From contig MNCI01010525.1 of NCBI GenBank assembly GCA_015680685.1, forward strand, positions 1 through 52,663: a stretch of DNA of 52,663 bases, in the 5' to 3' direction. Origin of the DNA: Gnetum montanum. Lineage: Eukaryota > Streptophyta > Gnetopsida > Gnetales > Gnetaceae. Each line of letters starts with the position of its first letter. Positions within the stretch are counted from its first letter, which is position 1. The notes beneath the pieces are model-generated. The model saw only the letters and a program-made list of their open reading frames with translations. It was not told the origin of the DNA and did not search any database. Positions 20,364 through 31,749 of this stretch are shown piece after piece. The position numbers and the translations under genes are program-made.

Positions 20364-20559
20364 GATGCCACTACATGCATAAATTATGGATAATTAAAAG
20401 TACCACACTCACAACATGTAGGCAGTGTGTAGATGTCATGGAAGTGCAAAGGTGCCTATACACATCAACCACAAAATTCGATGGCACCTAGTGGTTAATA
20501 GTTGAAGTAGAAAATAGTTCATCACTATGCATGGAGTAGACTAAGAGCTTAATAAGTGT

Positions 20560-22140
20560 CTATGTTCAAGGCATGGATAAATTGGAACAAGTCCATCACC
20601 AACTGTTTGATGAACCTAATGAAACCAATTAGGGAGAGTTGGAAATCCTTAAGAGCTTCAAACAAGAGCCTGTTGAGTTAAAAACTCTTCTGGTTGAGAT
20701 GGAATATGCTTTTTTAAATAATGGAAAGTTAGTCATCATCAATGCCAACCTTACTTCCATGTAAAACAAGAAGCTATTGGAGATGATCAACAAATGGCCA
20801 ACGATCTTTACTTCGTCATATCATGAGCTGATTGGAATTGATCCAAGGATATGATAGTATTGAATTTACATAGATTTCTCCATTAAAAAAAAGAGGCAAT
20901 CACAGTAGTGGTTGAATTCCAAACTCAAGCAAATTGTGAAGGAGAAGATTGAAGAACTCCCCAAGGCAGGTTTCATCTATCCCATTATGGATAGGGAGTG
21001 GGTTAGCCCACTAGTGATCTTGCCAAAGAAAGGTGAGAAATGAAGGGTTTGCATCAATTTCAGGATATTGAATATGGCAACCTATAAGGACCATTTTCCT
21101 TTACCATTTTTGGACCAAGTGTTAGACATAATTTCTGGGCATTACTATTTCAGTTATTTGGATGGTTATAGTGGCTATAACCAAATCTAGATAGCATCAG
21201 AAGATCAGGGAAAAACCACATTTATGAGTTCCTAAGGAATGTTTGCATACTGAAAGATGTTTTTATGCCTATGTAATACCCCTGCAACATTCCAACACCT
21301 TATCCTGAGCATTTTCCAATAGTAGATCTGTAGTGGGGTGGAGGTCTTCATGGATGACTTCTCCACCAATGGGGCTATGTTTGAGGAAGCCCTGGACCAT
21401 GTTGAGTAAGTGATAAAAAGGTCTGTGGAGATAATCCTCAGGCTCAACTAGTAGAAAAGCCACTTAATTATCTAGGAAGGCATTGTATTGGGACATAGAA
21501 TTTCATAGAAAGGGATCGAGGTGGACCCTAAAAAATAAGGACCATCCAAGGAATCACCCAATAACCAAAATAGTCAAAGATGTCAGGTCATTCCTTGGCC
21601 ATATTGGCTATTACCAATGCTTCATTGAGAATTTCTCTAAGATCACTAAATTGTTGGTGAAGTTAATAAAGAATGATGTTTCATTTATCTAGACCAAAGA
21701 ATGCAAGCATGCATTCTCGCAACTCAAGTAGAAGCTTGTGGAAAATTCAATTCTATGAGCACCTAATTAGTCTAAACCCTTCCACATTATGATGAATGCA
21801 TCAAATTATGCCTTGGGGGTTGTGATCACATAGTTGAATGATTAGAAAGGTCCTTACTACATCCACTGTGCAAGCCAGAGCATTGTGAGTGCATAGTTGA
21901 ACTACATCACAATTGTGAAAGAATTGATGATAATGATGTATGTCTTTGTGAAATTTAGGCACTATGTGCTTGGATACAAAGCGTTTGTGCATATGGACTG
22001 CAATGCAATCAGCTTCCTGATGAATAAACCAACAGTGAGCCCCTATGTCATACGGTGGCTAGTGATCTTGTAGGAGTTCAATCTAACCATGGTGGATAGA
22101 AAGGAAATTGAGAACATGGTTGCTGATCACTTGTCTTAGT
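20560..22140 (+). pseudogene. Element C reverse transcriptase and RNase H
   Basis: RT motifs appear in order from 20920: LKQIVKEKIEELPKAGFIYP, WVSPLVILPKKGEK, then after a TGA RVCINFR. TYKDHFPLPFLDQVLD, YFSYLDGYSGYNQI and the catalytic VFMDDFSTNG (21344-21373) follow. The thumb and RNase H continue to about 22140 with frequent frame changes (FRHYVLGYKAFVHMD near 21957, PYVIRWLVIL near 22040). Most in-frame stops are TAG. The upstream part, 20560-20900, is the protease-RT linker, which includes INKWPTIFTSSYH. Confidence 0.85.
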
Positions 22141-23020
22141 TGAGATAGTGGATCCAACCATAAGAGACCTTCAACATTTGTGGCATTGATTTCATGGGTC
22201 CCATCACTTTCCATGTCCAATGGGAAGGCATACATCATCGTAGTTTTTGCCTATTGTACCAAGTGAGTAGAAGCTATGATCATCAATGATTGAACATCAT
22301 TCACAACTACTTGGTTTATACAATAGCATGTTGTAAATATGTTTGGGATGCCACATGCACTAATTTCTAACAATGCAACTTATTTTACAGGTGGCACGTT
22401 TTGGAAGCGCATGCAGCTCTTAGAGGTTGAGCATAAATTAAGATCTCCATATCACCCCCAAGCCAATAGTCAAGTGGAGGTTAGTAATCAGGAGATAATA
22501 AAAATACTAACCCAAACAATTAGCAAATATAAGAGGGATTGGAGTAACAAACTCAATGTTGTCCTTTGGGCCTATCACTCCACTTGGAAACTTCCTATTG
22601 GATACTCTCCCTATGAGCTTGTGTATGGAAAGCTAGCAATTCTTCCTATCCAAGTAGAGCTCTATACACTTTGAATAGCTTGTGACCTTTGTCTTGACCT
22701 GAACCTAGCACAAAAGGAAGGGTTAATGAATCCCAATGTGCTAGATGAGAACCAATTGGTAGCCCTGTCATCTAACAAAGTGCATAAGGCATTTAATAAA
22801 CAATGTCATGATCTTAAAAATAGGAAAGTAAAATTTTAACCAGGAGATAAGGTTCTATACTAGAATCCCACACAAATGCCACAGAGAACTAAGTTCCAAA
22901 TTTTGTGGGAAGGACTTTATATTATCTATGAAACCTTTCCCTCTGAGACCATGTTAATTTACAAACCTAAAAGTCCAAACAAAAAGCTACTAGCCAACAC
23001 ACAGCAATTGAAGCCTTTCT
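22141..23020 (+). pseudogene. Element C integrase core and tail
   Basis: A GIDFMGPI motif near 22180 gives the first catalytic Asp. The best-preserved part is 22339-22674, reading GMPHALISNNATYFTGGTFW, YHPQANSQVEVSNQEIIKIL and GYSPYELVYGKLAILPIQ. Relative to element A (ISDNGTHF) the second catalytic Asp is Asn here, so this copy could not be active. The C-terminal tail is traceable to about 23020 through stops (VHKAFNKQCHDLKNRKV near 22780). Confidence 0.85.
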
Positions 23021-25053
23021 AAGAACCTAAGATAGCCAGTAACCATAAGACCTAAACAGATTAATAGGCACACTCAGATTTTCAAATCTTCTCCTTCCAA
23101 CTTAGTTATGTGGAATATGGCCATCCATGTTAAATCAATCAAAGTGGATCCTTAGTTTTTCATTTTTTTTTTATTTTTCACAATTTTTGTTTTACATCAT
23201 TTTTAGTACATTTTCCATTTCTTTAATATTGTACAATTTCTTCTATATTTTACTTTATTTAGTTTGTATTTCTCTTATGTTTTTCTTATGTTTTATCTTT
23301 CTTTCTCTACTACTGCCAAGACTTGATGCAACTGTAGATGTCAATTGATGATGGTTTGTACTTTATGATGTTATTTGATTGTGAATGTCGAGATTCTATT
23401 CTTATATTTTCATGTTGATAACTAAGACATGGTTTTTTTCATGATAACAAGTAGTGAGTGCACATCATCCACAAATCCATGTAACTTTATGGTGTTTCTT
23501 TATTTTAGAAGTATGAGATCCCTTATTAAAATAAAATTTAGAATGAACATGTAACCTTGGTAGTTTTCAAACTTGGAAAGGATTAAAATGGATAGACAAG
23601 GATGCGACTTCAAGGGGATTGGATACATTTTGTACTTGCCTATCCTCTTAGGTGCATGAGTGTTTCCATGGATTTCTCACCATTTTTCTATAGAAAGCAA
23701 ATTTTTTGCATGGTATGATTCTCATTAAAAACAAAAATAGAAAAAAAAAATAATGGGAATTCAAAGCACATACCTTAGATAAAATAATAGGCTACAAGCA
23801 CTAGTTATGGGACGAAAAAGATATGTTACCCATGCTTGAAGGTTCCCTCTAACTAAGGCCCATCTCACTTCTTGCTTCTCTTTTATTCTCTTTTTGAAAT
23901 AGTGATTGATCTGTGGGGATATTCTTGTGCCTTAGGGAGTGGACGAGTCTAAGAGTGTCAATGTGAAGTTAATGGAAGTAGTTAGTTTTAATTTAGACTA
24001 AGGATGGATGTTATGAGGTCATATTAACCACAAAATCCACAAGGGACTTCATGTAACCATGATACAGGACTCCATTCCACACTTTGCTTCATCCACTTAT
24101 GCTTTCCATAACTCACCTCATTGCCTTTTCTCATGTTGTTTCAATGTCTTGGTTTGATACGATCAAAGTTCTTTGATAGTTTCTTTGGTGGTTTGGTACT
24201 TAACTAATCATTACCATTAATCACCCATGGGGCCATTGACCCCTTAGTTTGAGGGCATGTAAGGGCATTTAGGGCAGAAGCTTACTATGGGGAGGACCCA
24301 CTTGCATACTCCTTGGTTGGGCTGGTTATGTTCCTCATCTCTTAGGCTATTTTGCATTCAAACCCTTCATACTCCATGTTGATTACATCCAGTTTTGCAC
24401 TCCTTAATTAAAATTCTCCATGAAATCTCCTTTTTTGTGAATTATCTAGCCCTCTTCACACATTTCATTTTGTTATAGGCTTCCTTGGCTCCCTTTGGAC
24501 TCCAATTTTATTCAAAAACTCTGTGTTTTCCCCTTAGTTTTCTAAGTGAGAATTTTTTGCAAAGCTGTGTCAATGTGACCTCATCGACGTAATCATGTCA
24601 ATGTAGCATAAAAATTATCTATATATACCATAGGAATTAGCCAGTTTTTGCACATTTCTTCAAAACAAACAAGGAGTTTTTGCCATTTCAAGATCTCAAA
24701 GCCTTCTAAAGCCCATAACTTGTGAACTGCTTGTCCGATTAATCCTATTTTTCAATCCTACAGCTACCAGAGGTGAGCTCTACTTTGTGTGGGCCATAAA
24801 CCTTAGGTTTTTTATGATTTTTTTTTTCGAATTTTTTCTAACTTCCACAAGGTTTAACTAATAAAATAATATTAAACTCACTAATTCATGAGAGTTAAAC
24901 CTTTTCAATGAACATTGGTAGCTACCTAATTAAAATAATTAATTTGTCATAATCACAACTTAGCCAAAGTATAACGAATCCAAAGAGACTAGGTACCAAA
25001 GTGTTTCAAAGTTACACATCAAATGCTAATCTTTGGTCATGTTGTGATTACAA
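23021..25053 (+). other. Non-coding interval of element C between integrase and extra ORF
   Basis: About 2 kb without recognisable protein. A T-rich tract (23150-23340) opens a hydrophobic 73-codon frame that I regard as low complexity, not a membrane protein. A TATA-like CTATATATACC lies at 24619-24629, followed by UTR-like sequence before the first codon of the extra ORF at 25054. Confidence 0.5.
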
Positions 25054-26286
25054 ATGGCACCTAGACTAAGAGATAAATGTGGAGCAGAGATGGAACTGTT
25101 TCAATCAAGGGATAAGCAGCTAAGAACTGGAAGGGCCCAATAGTTGGAATAGCCCTAGGAACAAGCAACAAAACACATGCAATGGGACTTTGTTAGAAGG
25201 TGCTCGAAGTGGAATCTATTAGATAGATTTTTGAAGTTGAAACTAAGCAATCACACAGGGATGAGGCACCAAAGCCAAGGCCAAACCTTGAGGTCACTTT
25301 GACTAATGTCTACCTAAGGCAAATCAAGGCTAAGGAGATTCAACAAGTGGTTCCACAAAAACTGAACTTTGATTCTTTCTTGGACTTTATTTTAGAAGAA
25401 TTTAGGACCCAACTCCAAACTACTCCCATGTGGCCTACCATTACATCTAGTGGATAATGGTACATGGGGAAAACTTATCTCTTTTGGAACAATAAGCAAC
25501 CAAATGCCATGGTGAAAATCAAGGACATTAGTATGTCCTCTTCGGTGGAGACTATCTCTCAGGCCCTCGAGTTGCTAGACACTGGAAAGACCTTAGCAAA
25601 AATCTCAATGCAAGCAGACCCATAGGTAAAAGAGGAATGGGTCCAATGGTGCTATGAATTTGACTGTAAGGAATACCATGCATCCATGATAGCACAATGA
25701 GCATACTTCAAAAATAGCAGCATACCACCTCAATCCGACAGTCAGGCAAAGTAAGGTGATGACCTTCTTAGCTCATGCGTGCCCTACTTTGAGTAGAAAA
25801 TTTCCAATCAATCTCCCACAACTAATCTCCCACAACTAATCTATCTGGAGATAGAGAAGCGCTTTAAGGAAAATGAGTGTGGGAGAAAAACACTCCCCTT
25901 TGTATGCTTGATTTAAAAATTGTGCAAAAGGGAAGAAATAGCCCATTATGTAAATGACACCCTTCAACATGCTCCTACTACCTTTTGGGCAGAGATAATG
26001 AAGGACAAGGTGTCTATTAAGATGCAAGAAGAGGAGTAGACACCACCACCACCCACTCATAAAACAACGTCAGAGATCTACACTATCATTGAACACATGC
26101 GTGAACTTCATAAGAAACTCCTATAGCAATAGCAGGTAGGACCGAGTGATGGTAAACCCTCCATCTACAAACTAGCGTTAAGTCATCTCAATGAAGTGAC
26201 AAGAATTATCAATAGGATGGAGGGCTAAATACCACCATTATCTGCTCAAAAAATGCAAATGCTTGCAAGATTAAATCCTACTGCTA
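25054..26286 (+). pseudogene. Element C extra ORF downstream of pol, first part
   Basis: After pol, a coding-like region opens MAPRLRDKCGAEMELFQSRD at 25054. It changes frame once near 25200 and continues as NLEVTLTNVYLRQIKAKEIQ, FDSFLDFILEEFRTQLQTTP, VKIKDISMSSSVETISQALE and EWVQWCYEFDCKEYHASMIA. The end reads LSHLNEVTRIINRMEG and MLARLNPTAIN. Stops are scattered but the frame remains readable between them for over 1 kb. Element B interrupts it at about 26287 and it resumes at 32784. I do not recognise the protein. Its position matches env-like or additional ORFs of Athila/Tat elements. I see no signal peptide or clear membrane helix. Confidence 0.6.
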
Positions 26287-27304
26287 TTAATGCATAAATT
26301 GTGGTCACACCAACACCGGGAAAGAAAATTCATTTTAGGAGACTATTGCCTAGGGTGCCTTTTGTATGGGTACCAAAACCTAGGAATAGTCTTAGCTGGA
26401 GAGGGCTACATGGCCTTTTGCAAATAATAAACTAGAAAGAAATCTAGAATTTAAATTAAATAATTATCTTTAATATAATAAGTAATTAAAAGAACTGAAT
26501 TTTCCTTGGTCCTGCTGATGCTGTTGGTATCCACTACTAGGCAGGAAGACCACAATCATCATGAGAGAGGGAGAGAGAGAGAAAGAGAAAGAGAGACTAC
26601 CCACCATAGTCCACATAAGGTAGCAATTGCAGTTTTTAAAGCCTACCACCATCTACCATCTTTTGTCCACCGCTGTAGAGAGGAAGATTGTCCACCCACA
26701 TCTGCACCACCGAGACAAGCTCCTACCATCATCGAGAAGACCCACAAGAATCCGATTTTGAGCCACAGGCTCCTGCCTTGGACCCTCCTCAAATATCAAC
26801 TAGAAGCCTGTAAAGAAAAGAAAAGAAAAGAGGAAACTGCTACTTAATGGAGAGGAAGCTGCCCCTCTAGACTGATAGCCAAAGCCTGTTTTGGGACTCC
26901 CTCTGATTGATAGCAAGAGCCCCTCCTCTAGACTCAATTTTATAGCTGCTGCGACCATCCATAATGATGTATATAGTTCATGTACTGGCTACAGAGACCG
27001 CCACCACTTCTTGTGTGATAATGCCCACATTCTCTAATTAAGTGCCCACTTATGTTCATAACCGTCGTAACTTCTGAAATGTTTGCTCCTAATGTTTGTA
27101 ACCGTCGCAATTAATGACCGTAATTACTGTAACTTCTAAAACATTTTCCACTAATGACTATAACTGCCATAACTTCAGAAGCATTTGCTACTAATGATCG
27201 TAACCGCTGCCATTAATGACCACCACCTGGCAGTTTAAATGCCCACTACTCATATGATTTTTACTGTGGTTATTAAGGGAGAGAAATAGAAATGTTGATA
27301 ATCA
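26287..27304 (-). repeat. Element B 3' LTR
   Basis: This matches 31750-32783: GGGAAAGAAAATTCATTTTA near 26318, a GA-rich microsatellite at 26565-26598, and the end TTATTAAGGGAGAGAAAT near 27279 followed by TTGATAATCA. The left edge is blurred by mutation (TTAATGCATAAATT against TTGATGCATAAATT in the partner). Confidence 0.85.
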
Positions 27305-28269
27305 TGGCCCAATGCAAGCATGTGAGTGTTGACATCAACACTTAGCCCCAAAAATTTTAATTATATGCCAGTGCAAGGAANCGGACTACTTTGAGCACAA
27401 GATCCATACTAAACTTAATGAGGAGGACAGGCTCATATTAGATTATGGCTAGTCACAACTTTTGGATTTTTCCTTGGAACTTTTTCTTTGAGATTGAGAA
27501 AGAAAATGGATTTTAAGGGATTATTTGCCTTTTTTTTTTGGAAAATACGTTCAAAAGGGAAAATGGAGGTTAGGGCGAGGATAGCTGTCGGACCCCATCA
27601 CACTTAAGAACTTATTACACTACCAATGAACATGGTCCTCATTCCTTTTTTTTTCCTTTTTGAGAAAACTTTGCACCCTCGTGTATGTGCCTTTAATTGC
27701 ACTTTGATAGCATCATAGCAGGTCTCTTGGGTGGTTAAGGGTTCACAAGTGAAGATGAACACAATTCACCTCATTGTTCATAGGGTAACCATGGATCATC
27801 AGACTTGAGGGCTAGGGCTTATGAGAGAGAAAAAGGGGTTTTCCAAGGTCACCTAGTGATTATGGCTAACCATTCTCCAACATCACCTATCCTACACTCA
27901 CATGATCATGATGATTACATGATAAGTTAACACAAATCTCATGCTCCATAATCCAACATAACTAGAGAAACTAAAACCTTGAAAAAGACTAGGAAGAATC
28001 AAAGCATTATTGAAATATATAATATAAAAGAGACTTTATGTAATAGTACTAAGAAATATCATATAAATCATTATACTAACATTATTTTCAAATTTTTTTC
28101 TGATGACCCAATGGCTAGTAACTTAAAAGACCATAATGATTATTAAAATCATATGCAAAGCAAAAATCAAAATAATATGCCAAGAAAGAAATGATGGAAG
28201 TGCAAAGAAAATATTCAAATGAAACTATATACAAATGAAATGCACGACGAGGAGGAAGAAAACATGCAA
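27305..28269 (-). other. Element B 3' non-coding region
   Basis: This stretch lies between the integrase tail and the 3' LTR and contains the N at 27381. A purine-rich minus-strand tract (AAAAAGGAAAAAAAAAGGAA, complement of about 27643-27662) could be a polypurine tract but sits 340 bp from the LTR. A short plus-strand stretch near 27366-27450 looks coding (EHKIHTKLNEEDRLILDYG) and may be foreign sequence joined at the N. Nothing else is recognisable. Confidence 0.4.
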
Positions 28270-29031
28270 CTAAGAATCTACTAGGTGTCCACGTGGGGCA
28301 TCTAAGTAGAAATGCTTTAGATGGAATGCATTAAAATTTCTAGGTAACTTATGTCCTTGTACATTAGAAACCTTGTACACATTGGAGCCAATGACATCTT
28401 TAATTTGGAATGGGCATGACCACATAGGAGAGAACTTACCTTGAAGATTTTCTTGGTCAAATGTTCTACCTTTTTCTGAGACTAGGTCTCCTATCTTAAG
28501 GACTTCACCAATGTACTTCATGTCAAGATGTTGTTTAACAATTTGTCGATGCTTAAGATTATGAAAATCAAGACCTAATCTTAACTTGCTTGTATCAAGT
28601 CTTTCTTTGAGAGAAGCTTCAATGATAGGTTTAGGTCTTGGTGGGACATCAGATATAGCCTTTTTAGGAGAATGTTCCATGGATGTGTCGTTAAAATTTA
28701 GCACACCTTCAAATGTTTTAAGAGGTAGGGTCTTATTTACATCTTTATCTTCCTCTAAAGGTGGTGGATCAGTTAGATGAAATCCATTGTGTTGTTGATA
28801 AGGCAAGGTGTCTCCATAGATTTCTTCACCTTCTCTAGAACTTTGATAGGATTGGGTGGAATCTGCATGAGAGACAGGATTTATTTTTGTAATTTCACTT
28901 ACATAGTCATTTTCAACATGTTCACTGCGCTCAACCTTAATAACCCCAACATAAAGATTAGTGTCTTGATCTTCCAAAGATTGATTTTGTTGATCCAAGG
29001 CTATAACTACTTGTTTGTTGAAGGTTCTCAA
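28270..29031 (-). CDS. Element B spacer plus integrase C-terminal tail
   Basis: A 253-codon open frame with no stop. Residues 1-140 are low in hydrophobic residues and rich in Asp, Glu, Ser and Pro, with no family I recognise. Residues 150-250 match the tail of gypsy integrases: ASLKERLDTSKLRLGLDFHN, then EVLKIGDLVSEKGRTF, GKFSPMWSCPFQIKDV, GSNVYKVSNVQG and FNAFHLKHFYL. This is the small beta-barrel DNA-binding part that normally follows the catalytic core, but the core and RT are missing upstream. It sits directly downstream of protease. The frame is unusually intact for this window, consistent with a relatively recent element. Confidence 0.78.
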   Translation of the reverse strand: MRTFNKQVVIALDQQNQSLEDQDTNLYVGVIKVERSEHVENDYVSEITKINPVSHADSTQSYQSSREGEEIYGDTLPYQQHNGFHLTDPPPLEEDKDVNKTLPLKTFEGVLNFNDTSMEHSPKKAISDVPPRPKPIIEASLKERLDTSKLRLGLDFHNLKHRQIVKQHLDMKYIGEVLKIGDLVSEKGRTFDQENLQGKFSPMWSCPFQIKDVIGSNVYKVSNVQGHKLPRNFNAFHLKHFYLDAPRGHLVDS

Positions 29032-29558
29032 GGTATAGTCATGTATTTAGATTTTCCTTTGATAGGGATTAATAACTCTGAGAAATCTGACCTAAAGAAG
29101 CCCCCAAACTTGGCTCCAAAAGTCCTAGAAAAGAGCACACCATAGGTAGGTGACATGTCAACTACTAGGATATCTATGTAACATGTAAATGTAGGGTATT
29201 GTTTAAGTTGCACTTTCACTCATTTTAATGACCCTACTATAGGTATGCTTGATCCATTGAGTTGAATCACATTTTTTGTTTGTGGTATCATTTGTGTTCC
29301 TAAAGTCTTACATATCTCAAGTGGCATGACACTAATAGTTGCTCCAAAATCCATCAAAAAATTGTGAACATTATTTTCTAAAATAATCAAAGTTGTAAGG
29401 AAAGGAGGTTGCTCTTTCTTGCTCATCATGGAATTGTTTACATTTTGTACTGATAATCTATTAGTACTTTCTGTGAAGTGAACTTGCCTTTCAAGGATTA
29501 TGGATTTTTCTTTTCTAGTTTTAGGTGTATGAACTATCTCTTGAATTTCCTCTTTCAT
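29028..29558 (-). pseudogene. Element B retropepsin-like protease
   Basis: The minus strand reads FLTTLIILENNVHNFLMDFG with ATISVMPLEICKTLG following. The MDFGAT motif is the active-site Asp-x-Gly position. After one TGA-or-TAA-type stop near 29219 it continues QLKQYPTFTCYIDILVVDM, YGVLFSRTFGAKFGGFFRSD and LLIPIKGKSKYM, a pattern typical of plant gypsy proteases. Two stops separate it from gag upstream and from the integrase-tail frame downstream. Confidence 0.78.
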
Positions 29559-29569
29559 TTCGTTAAATT

Positions 29570-31019
29570 ATAAAAGGTCATACATTGAGATGTTAGCTTT
29601 GGTTTTCTTGAAATCCTCAACTAGATTGTAAGTCTTAGGTACTTCTTTGGCTTCTGGTTGAGGTAGAGTTCTTCTAAGTATAGAAGGTGAATTTGGTTGT
29701 TGTGGGGTGTTTGTTTAGGATGACTCGGTTTGAGTATTTATGTTACTTTGACTAGGATCTCTTCTGTTTGGAGGAGTGTAAGGGTCATTCCTAGTTTGTT
29801 GTTGTGGGTTGTTCATGATGTCTTTAAATCTAAGGTAGCAAGCAATAGGTGGGTTGGGGCTGTTTACCATAACTTGATCCAATGAGGAACCCTCTTCATT
29901 TTCTATTTCATGACGTACATTAAAGACCATAATAGGAGGTTTTCCATTTTGTTGACCTTGGGTGTTGTCGTCATATAATGCTAAAAATTGGGGACAAGTC
30001 TTCTCAGAATGTTACCTAGTATTATGGAGGCGACAATAATTGTCATTGATTAATGACCTAGGCTTTTCTGATTGTATAGGACCCTTGTTGTTATTTTGCT
30101 TTAGTTCAACTACTTCGTTGGAAATTTTTTGAAGTGAAGTTAATATCTGGGTCATTTGATCTTGAGTTTGAGTTGGGGGTTTAGTAGAATTAGGTACCTC
30201 ATTTGGCTTTATGATGGACTAAACTAAGGCCTTTGATTGATCCTCATTGAAATTTGTGTTAGATGGTAGGAATGAAGAAGATGTGGGACCTTGAAAATAG
30301 CTATTTTTTGGTTGAGTCATTTGAAGGGGAATAGGAGTTTGGAACATAGTGTTGGTCATTGGGAAAGTTGGTAGAGGTAAAGGACTATGTTGCATAGGAT
30401 TGCTAATGCTCATCATTCCAAACTGGGTTTGAATGTTGTTCATCAGGGTAATTTGTTCCAACTCCATAACTTTAGCCATTTCTCCCTGTATTTCTATTAT
30501 GTTAGGGTTCGATTTGATGGCATAGGTAAAGAATGGGTTGATGGTAGAGAGGTAAAAGTTGAGGAAGCCATCGAGTTGTGGACGCATCTCACTTGGCACA
30601 TAGGCCAGCTGGTGAAGAAATCTAAGGTTATAATCCCTAACATTTTTTCCAGGTAGCTTTCTTAAGCTAGTGAAGTTACTTGATGTTATGGCAAGACTTA
30701 TGAATTTGTCAAATTAAGTTAAAAACTTATTTTTGAACTCTTTCCTTGAGTTAATGGAGGCATTGGGGAGCATTAGAAACCATTGGGTTACTTTGGTTCT
30801 AAAAGTTGTCATAAATACCCTACATGCCACATCGTTTTGGACAATGCTATAGATCTCAAGTAAGGTTTCGAAACATTGTATATGTTGGCAGGCATCACTA
30901 GAAGGGTTTACGGGTTCGTAGAACAAATTTATGTTTTGGAGTGACTTTGGGATGTCATGGTAGTTAGTAAAGTTAAAGGGGTTACTGAGCAAGGGAGTTG
31001 GGGGTTGATTGGCTGTCAT
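29570..31019 (-). pseudogene. Element B gag
   Basis: The frame begins MTANQPPTPLLSNPFNFTNY at 31019 and carries a retrotransposon-gag capsid domain: ACQHIQCFETLLEIYSIVQN, CRVFMTTFRTKVTQWFLMLP, INSRKEFKNKFLT. After a stop it continues LPGKNVRDYNLRFLHQLAYV, a Met/Pro/Gln-rich linker, and a knuckle-like YCRLHNTR...HSEKTCPQF near 30000. A PKTYNLVEDFKKTKANISMY block just before protease (near 29600) is typical of plant gypsy elements. Stops at about 30720, 30010, 29715 and 29560 interrupt it. Confidence 0.8.
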
Positions 31020-31724
31020 CCTAGTTTGGGCTCTCCTAGGAATAAAACTTGGAAAACATGAGGCTCATTGTTTCCTTAATGCGAAGAGACGAGTGATTGG
31101 TCAGTTAGAAGTAGAGGAGAGTTCACTCATAAAATAAAACTATAAAATATAAAAATTATAAAATTGCGTAAAAGAAAAAAATAATGAAATAATAATTTTT
31201 TGATAATGAAAAACACTAAAATATGCTACTTTTTTTTTTGAAAAGAAAAATAAATGTATAAAATTGCAATACTTATAAAATTAAAAGGGAAAACAGTAAA
31301 ATGCAAGATTTTAGGAAAATAAACTTAAAATTGCATAATCAAATAAAACCACCTTATCTAACCTAGGACTAAGGTAAGGACCACCAAAACACAGATTTGA
31401 AAATGGAACTAAAAACAAGGATTTAAAAAAAATAACAAAAAGGAAAAAGATTAAAGACAAATGTGTGATGAGACTTGAAAGTTTTCAAGAAATGAACTTT
31501 TGAGAACGAGAAATAAAGGGCTCGAAAATTCTTTAAAAATATTTTTTGAGGCAATGGCTGAAAATAGAAATTTTAAATTAAACAAGTTTGAAACAAGGAA
31601 AATGAAATTTTTGAAAAATAAAAAAAAAGGACTGGAAAAGGATAGAAAATAGATATTTCAAAAAATGAGATAACAATGGCTAGATAAATGACAAGAAAAG
31701 TTGATAAACAAAAGGTGGGAGAAA

Positions 31725-31743
31725 GGCCCTCCTTTTAGCGCCA
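31725..31743 (-). promoter_or_regulatory. Element B primer-binding site (candidate)
   Basis: The minus strand just inside the 5' LTR reads TGGCGCTAAAAGGAGGGCC. It begins six bases after the LTR end. The TGGCGC start is the CCA-complement expected of a primer site; I cannot name the tRNA with confidence. Leader sequence from here to gag (31020-31724) is A-rich and non-coding. Confidence 0.6.
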
Positions 31744-31749
31744 AAAAGG

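Noticed and set aside
23127-23348. Phe/Leu-rich 73-codon frame as an env-type transmembrane segment
   Set aside because: It is produced by a T-rich low-complexity tract with no signal or flanking coding structure.
26506-26847. 113-codon frame in the element B LTR
   Set aside because: It spans a GA microsatellite inside an LTR, and the partner LTR does not keep the frame. No domain is visible.
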